From positions 1 through 64,000 of the forward strand of contig JBAIAA010001564.1 in NCBI GenBank assembly GCA_037893245.1: a stretch of 64,000 nt of DNA, in the 5' to 3' direction. Position numbers and translations under genes: made by a program. The DNA comes from Crossaster papposus (taxonomy: Eukaryota > Echinodermata > Asteroidea > Velatida > Solasteridae). This document shows, piece after piece, positions 36,019 through 47,333 of this stretch. Position 1 is the stretch's first letter. Every line of letters begins with the position of its first letter. Under the pieces are notes generated by a model. That model had not been told where the DNA came from. It saw only the letters and a program-made list of their open reading frames with translations, and did not search any database.

Positions 36019-38622
36019 ATAAACACATGATGTGGGAACAAGCCCTCCAGTTAAATATGTAAAGGGAAAGAAGTGTGCATAAGAAATAAACACATGATGT
36101 GGGAACAAGCCCTCGAGTTAAATATGTAAAGGGAAAGAAGTGTGCATAATAAATATGTAAAGGGAAAGAAGTGTGCATAATAAATATGTAAAGGGAAAGA
36201 AGTGTGCATAAGAAATATGTAAAGGAAAAGAAGTGTGCATAAGAAATATGTAAAGGGAAAGAAGTGTGCATAAGAAATATGTAAAGGGAAAGAAGTGTGC
36301 ATAAGAAATATGTAAAGGGAAAGAAGTGTGCATAAGAAATATGTAAAGGGAAAGAAGTGTGCATACGAAATAAACACATGATGTCGGAACAAGCCCTCGA
36401 GTTAAATATGTAAAGGGAAAGAAGTGAGCATAAGAAATAAACACATGATGTGGGAACAAGCCCTCCAGTTAAATATGTAAAGGGAAAGAAGTGTGCATAA
36501 GAAATATGTAAAGGGAAAGAAGTGTGCATAAGAAATATGTAAAGGGAAAGAAGTGTGCATAAGAAATAAACACCTGATGTGGGAACAAGCCCTCGAGTTA
36601 AATATGTAAAGGGAAAGAAGTGTGCATAAGAAATATGTAAAGGGAAAGAAGTGTGCATAAGAAATATGTAAAGGGAAAGAAGTGTGCATAAGAAATAAAC
36701 ACCTGATGTGGGAACAAGCCCTCGAGTTAAATATGTAAAGGGAAAGAAGTGTGCATAAGAAATATGTAAAGGGAAAGAAGTGTGCATAAGAAATATGTAA
36801 AGGGAAAGAAGTGTGCATAAGAAATATGTAAAGGGAAAGAAGTGTGCATAAGAAATATGTAAAGGGAAAGAAGTGTGCATAAGAAATATGTAAAGGGAAA
36901 GAAGTGTGCATAAGAAATATGTAAAGGGAAAGAAGTGTGCATAAGAAATATGTAAAGGGAAAGAAGTGTGCATAAGAAATATGTAAAGGGAAAGAAGTGT
37001 GCATAAGAAATATGTAAAGGGAAAGAAGTGTGCATAAGAAATATATAAAGGGAAAGAAGTGTGCATAAGAAATATGTAAAGGGAAAGAAGTGTGCATAAG
37101 AAATATGTAAAGGGAAAGAAGTGTGCATAAGAAATATGTAAAGGGAAAGAAGTGTGCATAAGAAATATGTAAAGGGAAAGAAGTGTGCATAAGAAATATG
37201 TAAAGGGAAAGAAGTGTGCATAAGAAATATGTAAAGGGAAAGAAGTGTGCATAAGAAATATGTAAAGGGAAAGAAGTGTGCATAAGAAATATGTAAAGGG
37301 AAAGAAGTGTGCATAAGAAATATGTAAAGGGAAAGAAGTGTGCATAAGAAATATGTAAAGGGAAAGAAGTGTGCATAAGAAATATGTAAAGGGAAAGAAG
37401 TGTGCATAAGAAATAATAAAGGGAAAGAAGTGTGCATAAGAAATATGTAAAGGGAAAGAAGTGTGCATAAGAAATAAACACATGATGTGGGAACAAGCCC
37501 TCCAGTTAAATATGTAAAGGGAAAGAAGTGTGCATAAGAAATAAACACATGATGTGGGAACAAGCCCTCGAGTTAAATATGTAAAGGGAAAGAAGTGTGC
37601 ATAATAAATATGTAAAGGGAAAGAAGTGTGCATAATAAATATGTAAAGGGAAAGAAGTGTGCATAAGAAATATGTAAAGGAAAAGAAGTGTGCATAAGAA
37701 ATATGTAAAGGGAAAGAAGTGTGCATAAGAAATATGTAAAGGGAAAGAAGTGTGCATAAGAAATATGTAAAGGGAAAGAAGTGTGCATACGAAATAAACA
37801 CATGATGTCAGAACAAGCCCTCGAGTTAAATATGTAAAGGGAAAGAAGTGAGCATAAGAAATAAACACATGATGTGGGAACAAGCCCTCCAGTTAAATAT
37901 GTAAAGGGAAAGAAGTGTGCATAAGAAATATGTAAAGGGAAAGAAGTGTGCATAAGAAATATGTAAAGGGAAAGAAGTGTGCATAAGAAATAAACACCTG
38001 ATGTGGGAACAAGCCCTCGAGTTAAATATGTAAAGGGAAAGAATTGTGCATAAGAAATATGTAAAGGGAAAGAAGTGTGCATAAGAAATATGTAAAGGGA
38101 AAGAAGTGTGCATAAGAAATAAACACCTGATGTGGGAACAAGCCCTCGAGTTAAATATGTAAAGGGAAAGAAGTGTGCATAAGAAATATGTAAAGGGAAA
38201 GAAGTGTGCATAAGAAATATGTAAAGGGAAAGAAGTGTGCATAAGAAATATGTAAAGGGAAAGAAGTGTGCATAAGAAATAATAAAGGGAAAGAAGTGTG
38301 CATAAGAAATATGTAAAGGGAAAGAAGTGTGCATAAGAAATAATAAAGGGAAAGAAGTGTGCATAAGAAATATGTAAAGGGAAAGAAGTGTGCATAAGAA
38401 ATATGTAAAGGGAAAGAAGTGTGCATAAGAAATATGTAAAGGGAAAGAAGTGTGCATAAGAAATATGTAAAGGGAAAGAAGTGTGCATAAGAAATATGTA
38501 AAGGGAAAGAAGTGTGCATAAGAAATATGTAAAGGGAAAGAAGTGTGCATAATAAATATGTAAAGGGAAAGAAGTGTGCATAAGAAATAAACACATGATG
38601 TGGGAACAAGCCCTCGAGTTAA
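36019..38622. repeat. Zone G: insert cluster, 13 copies
   Basis: 36-bp segments start at 36019 (CTCCAG), 36086, 36370 (GTCGG), 36437 (CTCCAG), 36566 and 36695 (both CACCTGATG), 37474 (CTCCAG), 37541, 37794 (GTCAGAAC), 37861 (CTCCAG), 37990 and 38119 (both CACCTGATG) and 38587. The first six and the next six are two rounds of one cassette, each preceded by a 30-bp AAATAATAAAG unit (35,958 and 37,413). The GTGAGC unit (36,424, 37,848) sits between the GTC-type and CTCCAG inserts each time. Confidence 0.93.
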
Positions 38623-41600
38623 ATATGTAAAGGGAAAGAAGTGTGCATAAGAAATATGTAAAGGGAAAGAAGTGTGCATAAGAAATATGTAAAGGGAAAG
38701 AAGTGTGCATAAGAAATATGTAAAGGGAAAGAAGTGTGCATAAGAAATATGTAAAGGGAAAGAAGTGTGCATAAGAAATATGTAAAGGGAAAGAAGTGTG
38801 CATAAGAAATATGTAAAGGGAAAGAAGTGTGCATAAGAAATATGTAAAGGGAAAGAAGTGTGCATACGAAATATGTAAAGGGAAAGAAGTGTGCATAAGA
38901 AATATGTAAAGGGAAAGAAGTGTGCATAAGAAATATGTAAAGGGAAAGAAGTGTGCATAAGAAATATGTAAAGGGAAAGGAGTGTGCATAAGAAATATGT
39001 AAAGGGAAAGAAGTGTGCATAAGAAATATGTAAAGGGAAAGAAGTGTGCATAAGAAATATGTAAAGGGAAAGAAGTGTGCATAAGAAATATGTAAAGGGA
39101 AAGAAGTGTGCATAAGAAATATGTAAAGGGAAAGAAGTGTGCATAAGAAATATGTAAAGGGAAAGAAGTGTGCATAAGAAATATGTAAAGGGAAAGAATT
39201 GTGCATAAGAAATATGTAAAGGGAAAGAAGTGTGCATAAGAAATATGTAAAGGGAAAGAAGTGTGCATAAGAAATATGTAAAGGGAAAGAAGTGTGCATA
39301 AGAAATATGTAAAGGGAAAGAAGTGTGCATAAGAAATATGTAAAGGGAAAGAAGTGTGCATAAGAAATATGTAAAGGGAAAGAAGTGTGCATAAGAAATA
39401 TGTAAAGGGAAAGAAGTGTGCATAAGAAATATGTAAAGGGAAAGAAGTGTGCATAAGAAATATGTAAAGGGAAAGAAGTGTGCATAAGAAATATGTAAAG
39501 GGAAAGAAGTGTGCATAAGAAATATGTAAAGGGAAAGAAGTGTGCATAAGAAATATGTAAAGGGAAAGAAGTGTGCATAAGAAATATGTAAAGGGAAAGA
39601 AGTGTGCATAAGGAAATATGTAAAGGGAAAGAAGTGTGCATAAGAAATATGTAAAGGGAAAGAAGTGTGCATAAGAAATATGTAAAGGGAAAGAAGTGTG
39701 CATAAGAAATATGTAAAGGGAAAGAAGTGTGCATAAGAAATATGTAAAGGGAAAGAAGTGTGCATAAGAAATATGTAAAGGGAAAGAAGTGTGCATAAGA
39801 AATATGTAAAGGGAAAGAAGTGTGCATAAGAAATATGTAAAGGGAAAGAAGTGTGCATAAGAAATATGTAAAGGGAAAGAAGTGTGCATAAGAAATATGT
39901 AAAGGGAAAGAAGTGTGCATAAGAAATATGTAAAGGGAAAGAAGTGTGCATAAGAAATATGTAAAGGGAAAGAAGTGTGCATAAGAAATATGTAAAGGGA
40001 AAGAAGTGTGCATAAGAAATATGTAAAGGGAAAGAAGTGTGCATAAGAAATATGTAAAGGGAAAGAAGTGTGCATAAGAAATATGTAAAGGGAAAGAAGT
40101 GTGCATAAGAAATATGTAAAGGGAAAGAAGTGTGCATAAGAAATATGTAAAGGGAAAGAAGTGTGCATAAGAAATATGTAAAGGGAAAGAAGTGTGCATA
40201 AGAAATATGTAAAGGGAAAGAAGTGTGCATAAGAAATATGTAAAGGGAAAGAAGTGTGCATAAGAAATATGTAAAGGGAAAGAAGTGTGCATAAGAAATA
40301 TGTAAAGGGAAAGAAGTGTGCATAAGAAATATGTAAAGGGAAAGAAGTGTGCATAAGAAATATGTAAAGGGAAAGAAGTGTGCATAAGAAATATGTAAAG
40401 GGAAAGAAGTGTGCATAAGAAATATGTAAAGGGAAAGAAGTGTGCATAAGAAATATGTAAAGGGAAAGAAGTGTGCATAAGAAATATGTAAAGGGAAAGA
40501 AGTGTGCATAAGAAATATGTAAAGGGAAAGAAGTGTGCATAAGAAATATGTAAAGGGAAAGAAGTGTGCATAAGAAATATGTAAAGGGAAAGAAGTGTGC
40601 ATAAGAAATATGTAAAGGGAAAGAAGTGTGCATAAGAAATATGTAAAGGGAAAGAAGTGTGCATAAGAAATATGTAAAGGGAAAGAAGTGTGCATAAGAA
40701 ATATGTAAAGGGAAAGAAGTGTGCATAAGAAATATGTAAAGGGAAAGAAGTGTGCATAAGAAATATGTAAAGGGAAAGAAGTGTGCATAAGAAATATGTA
40801 AAGGGAAAGAAGTGTGCATAAGAAATATGTAAAGGGAAAGAAGTGTGCATAAGAAATATGTAAAGGGAAAGAAGTGTGCATAAGAAATATGTAAAGGGAA
40901 AGAAGTGTGCATAAGAAATATGTAAAGGGAAAGAAGTGTGCATAAGAAATATGTAAAGGGAAAGAAGTGTGCATAAGAAATATGTAAAGGGAAAGAAGTG
41001 TGCATAAGAAATATGTAAAGGGAAAGAAGTGTGCATAAGAAATATGTAAAGGGAAAGAAGTGTGCATAAGAAATATGTAAAGGGAAAGAAGTGTGCATAA
41101 GAAATATGTAAAGGGAAAGAAGTGTGCATAAGAAATATGTAAAGGGAAAGAAGTGTGCATAAGAAATATGTAAAGGGAAAGAAGTGTGCATAAGAAATAT
41201 GTAAAGGGAAAGAAGTGTGCATAAGAAATATGTAAAGGGAAAGAAGTGTGCATAAGAAATATGTAAAGGGAAAGAAGTGTGCATAAGAAATATGTAAAGG
41301 GAAAGAAGTGTGCATAAGAAATATGTAAAGGGAAAGAAGTGTGCATAAGAAATATGTAAAGGGAAAGAAGTGTGCATAAGAAATATGTAAAGGGAAAGAA
41401 GTGTGCATAAGAAATATGTAAAGGGAAAGAAGTGTGCATAAGAAATATGTAAAGGGAAAGAAGTGTGCATAAGAAATATGTAAAGGGAAAGAAGTGTGCA
41501 TAAGAAATATGTAAAGGGAAAGAAGTGTGCATAAGAAATATGTAAAGGGAAAGAAGTGTGCATAAGAAATATGTAAAGGGAAAGAAGTGTGCATAAGAAA

Positions 41601-44600
41601 TATGTAAAGGGAAAGAAGTGTGCATAAGAAATATGTAAAGGGAAAGAAGTGTGCATAAGAAATATGTAAAGGGAAAGAAGTGTGCATAAGAAATATGTAA
41701 AGGGAAAGAAGTGTGCATAAGAAATATGTAAAGGGAAAGAAGTGTGCATAAGAAATATGTAAAGGGAAAGAAGTGTGCATAAGAAATATGTAAAGGGAAA
41801 GAAGTGTGCATAAGAAATATGTAAAGGGAAAGAAGTGTGCATAAGAAATATGTAAAGGGAAAGAAGTGTGCATAAGAAATATGTAAAGGGAAAGAAGTGT
41901 GCATAAGAAATATGTAAAGGGAAAGAAGTGTGCATAAGAAATATGTAAAGGGAAAGAAGTGTGCATAAGAAATATGTAAAGGGAAAGAAGTGTGCATAAG
42001 AAATATGTAAAGGGAAAGAAGTGTGCATAAGAAATATGTAAAGGGAAAGAAGTGTGCATAAGAAATATGTAAAGGGAAAGAAGTGTGCATAAGAAATATG
42101 TAAAGGGAAAGAAGTGTGCATAAGAAATATGTAAAGGGAAAGAAGTGTGCATAAGAAATATGTAAAGGGAAAGAAGTGTGCATAAGAAATATGTAAAGGG
42201 AAAGAAGTGTGCATAAGAAATATGTAAAGGGAAAGAAGTGTGCATAAGAAATATGTAAAGGGAAAGAAGTGTGCATAAGAAATATGTAAAGGGAAAGAAG
42301 TGTGCATAAGAAATATGTAAAGGGAAAGAAGTGTGCATAAGAAATATGTAAAGGGAAAGAAGTGTGCATAAGAAATATGTAAAGGGAAAGAAGTGTGCAT
42401 AAGAAATATGTAAAGGGAAAGAAGTGTGCATAAGAAATATGTAAAGGGAAAGAAGTGTGCATAAGAAATATGTAAAGGGAAAGAAGTGTGCATAAGAAAT
42501 ATGTAAAGGGAAAGAAGTGTGCATAAGAAATATGTAAAGGGAAAGAAGTGTGCATAAGAAATATGTAAAGGGAAAGAAGTGTGCATAAGAAATATGTAAA
42601 GGGAAAGAAGTGTGCATAAGAAATATGTAAAGGGAAAGAAGTGTGCATAAGAAATATGTAAAGGGAAAGAAGTGTGCATAAGAAATATGTAAAGGGAAAG
42701 AAGTGTGCATAAGAAATATGTAAAGGGAAAGAAGTGTGCATAAGAAATATGTAAAGGGAAAGAAGTGTGCATAAGAAATATGTAAAGGGAAAGAAGTGTG
42801 CATAAGAAATATGTAAAGGGAAAGAAGTGTGCATAAGAAATATGTAAAGGGAAAGAAGTGTGCATAAGAAATATGTAAAGGGAAAGAAGTGTGCATAAGA
42901 AATATGTAAAGGGAAAGAAGTGTGCATAAGAAATATGTAAAGGGAAAGAAGTGTGCATAAGAAATATGTAAAGGGAAAGAAGTGTGCATAAGAAATATGT
43001 AAAGGGAAAGAAGTGTGCATAAGAAATATGTAAAGGGAAAGAAGTGTGCATAAGAAATATGTAAAGGGAAAGAAGTGTGCATAAGAAATATGTAAAGGGA
43101 AAGAAGTGTGCATAAGAAATATGTAAAGGGAAAGAAGTGTGCATAAGAAATATGTAAAGGGAAAGAAGTGTGCATAAGAAATATGTAAAGGGAAAGAAGT
43201 GTGCATAAGAAATATGTAAAGGGAAAGAAGTGTGCATAAGAAATATGTAAAGGGAAAGAAGTGTGCATAAGAAATATGTAAAGGGAAAGAAGTGTGCATA
43301 AGAAATATGTAAAGGGAAAGAAGTGTGCATAAGAAATATGTAAAGGGAAAGAAGTGTGCATAAGAAATATGTAAAGGGAAAGAAGTGTGCATAAGAAATA
43401 TGTAAAGGGAAAGAAGTGTGCATAAGAAATATGTAAAGGGAAAGAAGTGTGCATAAGAAATATGTAAAGGGAAAGAAGTGTGCATAAGAAATATGTAAAG
43501 GGAAAGGAGTGTGCATAAGAAATATGTAAAGGGAAAGAAGTGTGCATAAGAAATATGTAAAGGGAAAGAAGTGTGCATAAGAAATATGTAAAGGGAAAGA
43601 AGTGTGCATAAGAAATATGTAAAGGGAAAGAAGTGTGCATAAGAAATATGTAAAGGGAAAGAAGTGTGCATAAGAAATATGTAAAGGGAAAGAAGTGTGC
43701 ATAAGAAATATGTAAAGGGAAAGAATTGTGCATAAGAAATATGTAAAGGGAAAGAAGTGTGCATAAGAAATATGTAAAGGGAAAGAAGTGTGCATAAGAA
43801 ATATGTAAAGGGAAAGAAGTGTGCATAAGAAATATGTAAAGGGAAAGAAGTGTGCATAAGAAATATGTAAAGGGAAAGAAGTGTGCATAAGAAATATGTA
43901 AAGGGAAAGAAGTGTGCATAAGAAATATGTAAAGGGAAAGAAGTGTGCATAAGAAATATGTAAAGGGAAAGAAGTGTGCATAAGAAATATGTAAAGGGAA
44001 AGAAGTGTGCATAAGAAATATGTAAAGGGAAAGAAGTGTGCATAAGAAATATGTAAAGGGAAAGAAGTGTGCATAAGAAATATGTAAAGGGAAAGAAGTG
44101 TGCATAAGAAATATGTAAAGGGAAAGAAGTGTGCATAAGAAATATGTAAAGGGAAAGAAGTGTGCATAAGAAATATGTAAAGGGAAAGAAGTGTGCATAA
44201 GAAATATGTAAAGGGAAAGAAGTGTGCATAAGAAATATGTAAAGGGAAAGAAGTGTGCATAAGAAATATGTAAAGGGAAAGAAGTGTGCATAAGAAATAT
44301 GTAAAGGGAAAGAAGTGTGCATAAGAAATATGTAAAGGGAAAGAAGTGTGCATAAGAAATATGTAAAGGGAAAGAAGTGTGCATAAGAAATATGTAAAGG
44401 GAAAGAAGTGTGCATAAGAAATATGTAAAGGGAAAGAAGTGTGCATAAGAAATATGTAAAGGGAAAGAAGTGTGCATAAGAAATATGTAAAGGGAAAGAA
44501 GTGTGCATAAGAAATATGTAAAGGGAAAGAAGTGTGCATAAGAAATATGTAAAGGGAAAGAAGTGTGCATAAGAAATATGTAAAGGGAAAGAAGTGTGCA

Positions 44601-44760
44601 TAAGAAATATGTAAAGGGAAAGAAGTGTGCATAAGAAATATGTAAAGGGAAAGAAGTGTGCATAAGAAATATGTAAAGGGAAAGAAGTGTGCATAAGAAA
44701 TAATAAAGGGAAAGAAGTGTGCATAAGAAATATGTAAAGGGAAAGAAGTGTGCATAAGAA
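38623..44760. repeat. Zone H: long pure 31-bp block, apparently perfect for about 3.9 kb
   Basis: The block has no 36-bp segment. Sparse variants lie at both ends: CATACG near 38,864, AAAGGAGTG at 38,979, GAATTG at 39,196 and a one-base insertion CATAAGGAAATATG at 39,612. The pair AAAGGAGTG/GAATTG recurs at 43,506 and 43,723, offset 4,527 bp (146 units plus the one-base insertion). From about 39,614 to 43,500, roughly 125 units, I saw no variant, and again none from about 43,730 to the 30-bp unit at 44,700. Confidence 0.9.
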
Positions 44761-47333
44761 ATAAACACATGATGTGGGAACAAGCCCTCCAGTTAAATAT
44801 GTAAAGGGAAAGAAGTGTGCATAAGAAATAAACACATGATGTGGGAACAAGCCCTCGAGTTAAATATGTAAAGGGAAAGAAGTGTGCATAATAAATATGT
44901 AAAGGGAAAGAAGTGTGCATAATAAATATGTAAAGGGAAAGAAGTGTGCATAAGAAATATGTAAAGGAAAAGAAGTGTGCATAAGAAATATGTAAAGGGA
45001 AAGAAGTGTGCATAAGAAATATGTAAAGGGAAAGAAGTGTGCATAAGAAATATGTAAAGGGAAAGAAGTGTGCATACGAAATAAACACATGATGTCGGAA
45101 CAAGCCCTCGAGTTAAATATGTAAAGGGAAAGAAGTGAGCATAAGAAATAAACACATGATGTGGGAACAAGCCCTCCAGTTAAATATGTAAAGGGAAAGA
45201 AGTGTGCATAAGAAATATGTAAAGGGAAAGAAGTGTGCATAAGAAATATGTAAAGGGAAAGAAGTGTGCATAAGAAATAAACACCTGATGTGGGAACAAG
45301 CCCTCGAGTTAAATATGTAAAGGGAAAGAAGTGTGCATAAGAAATATGTAAAGGGAAAGAAGTGTGCATAAGAAATATGTAAAGGGAAAGAAGTGTGCAT
45401 AAGAAATAAACACCTGATGTGGGAACAAGCCCTCGAGTTAAATATGTAAAGGGAAAGAAGTGTGCATAAGAAATATGTAAAGGGAAAGAAGTGTGCATAA
45501 GAAATATGTAAAGGGAAAGAAGTGTGCATAAGAAATATGTAAAGGGAAAGAAGTGTGCATAAGAAATATGTAAAGGGAAAGAAGTGTGCATAAGAAATAT
45601 GTAAAGGGAAAGAAGTGTGCATAAGAAATATGTAAAGGGAAAGAAGTGTGCATAAGAAATATGTAAAGGGAAAGAAGTGTGCATAAGAAATATGTAAAGG
45701 GAAAGAAGTGTGCATAAGAAATATGTAAAGGGAAAGAAGTGTGCATAAGAAATATATAAAGGGAAAGAAGTGTGCATAAGAAATATGTAAAGGGAAAGAA
45801 GTGTGCATAAGAAATATGTAAAGGGAAAGAAGTGTGCATAAGAAATATGTAAAGGGAAAGAAGTGTGCATAAGAAATATGTAAAGGGAAAGAAGTGTGCA
45901 TAAGAAATATGTAAAGGGAAAGAAGTGTGCATAAGAAATATGTAAAGGGAAAGAAGTGTGCATAAGAAATATGTAAAGGGAAAGAAGTGTGCATAAGAAA
46001 TATGTAAAGGGAAAGAAGTGTGCATAAGAAATATGTAAAGGGAAAGAAGTGTGCATAAGAAATATGTAAAGGGAAAGAAGTGTGCATAAGAAATATGTAA
46101 AGGGAAAGAAGTGTGCATAAGAAATAATAAAGGGAAAGAAGTGTGCATAAGAAATATGTAAAGGGAAAGAAGTGTGCATAAGAAATAAACACATGATGTG
46201 GGAACAAGCCCTCCAGTTAAATATGTAAAGGGAAAGAAGTGTGCATAAGAAATAAACACATGATGTGGGAACAAGCCCTCGAGTTAAATATGTAAAGGGA
46301 AAGAAGTGTGCATAATAAATATGTAAAGGGAAAGAAGTGTGCATAATAAATATGTAAAGGGAAAGAAGTGTGCATAAGAAATATGTAAAGGAAAAGAAGT
46401 GTGCATAAGAAATATGTAAAGGGAAAGAAGTGTGCATAAGAAATATGTAAAGGGAAAGAAGTGTGCATAAGAAATATGTAAAGGGAAAGAAGTGTGCATA
46501 CGAAATAAACACATGATGTCGGAACAAGCCCTCGAGTTAAATATGTAAAGGGAAAGAAGTGAGCATAAGAAATAAACACATGATGTGGGAACAAGCCCTC
46601 CAGTTAAATATGTAAAGGGAAAGAAGTGTGCATAAGAAATATGTAAAGGGAAAGAAGTGTGCATAAGAAATATGTAAAGGGAAAGAAGTGTGCATAAGAA
46701 ATAAACACCTGATGTGGGAACAAGCCCTCGAGTTAAATATGTAAAGGGAAAGAAGTGTGCATAAGAAATATGTAAAGGGAAAGAAGTGTGCATAAGAAAT
46801 ATGTAAAGGGAAAGAAGTGTGCATAAGAAATAAACACCTGATGTGGGAACAAGCCCTCGAGTTAAATATGTAAAGGGAAAGAAGTGTGCATAAGAAATAT
46901 GTAAAGGGAAAGAAGTGTGCATAAGAAATATGTAAAGGGAAAGAAGTGTGCATAAGAAATATGTAAAGGGAAAGAAGTGTGCATAAGAAATAATAAAGGG
47001 AAAGAAGTGTGCATAAGAAATATGTAAAGGGAAAGAAGTGTGCATAAGAAATAATAAAGGGAAAGAAGTGTGCATAAGAAATATGTAAAGGGAAAGAAGT
47101 GTGCATAAGAAATATGTAAAGGGAAAGAAGTGTGCATAAGAAATATGTAAAGGGAAAGAAGTGTGCATAAGAAATATGTAAAGGGAAAGAAGTGTGCATA
47201 AGAAATATGTAAAGGGAAAGAAGTGTGCATAAGAAATATGTAAAGGGAAAGAAGTGTGCATAATAAATATGTAAAGGGAAAGAAGTGTGCATAAGAAATA
47301 AACACATGATGTGGGAACAAGCCCTCGAGTTAA
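44761..47333. repeat. Zone I: insert cluster, 13 copies, duplicate of zone G
   Basis: 36-bp segments start at 44761 (CTCCAG), 44828, 45081 (GTCGG), 45148 (CTCCAG), 45277, 45406 (both CACCTGATG), 46185 (CTCCAG), 46252, 46505 (GTCGG), 46572 (CTCCAG), 46701, 46830 (both CACCTGATG) and 47298. The order and subtypes reproduce zone G. Position 46,505 reads GTCGG where its partner 37,794 reads GTCAG, one of few differences. Two 30-bp AAATAATAAAG units near 46,990 and 47,050 match those near 38,280 and 38,340. Confidence 0.93.

Larger units (their letters stand above)
36370..47333. repeat. Large higher-order repeat with 8,711-bp offset
   Basis: Inserts 36370, 36437, 36566, 36695, 37474, 37541, 37794, 37861, 37990, 38119 and 38587 recur at 45081, 45148, 45277, 45406, 46185, 46252, 46505, 46572, 46701, 46830 and 47298, all offset by 8,711 bp, with the same subtypes except GTCAG at 37,794 versus GTCGG at 46,505. 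ATATATAAAG (37,044/45,755) and the GTGAGC units (36,424/45,135 and 37,848/46,559) agree. The insert pair 36019/36086 matches 44761/44828 at 8,742, one 31-bp unit different. One repeat is a cassette cluster plus a long pure 31-mer block. Confidence 0.92.

Noticed and set aside
37573-45103. Minus-strand open frames of about 2,425 codons, and many smaller ones throughout the window, as protein-coding genes
   Set aside because: All three frames are open simultaneously because the monomer lacks reverse-complement stop codons. Frames overlap each other over kilobases, start at TTG or ATG inside repeats, and end only at inserts or rare variants. There is no codon bias, promoter, splice structure or non-repetitive domain.
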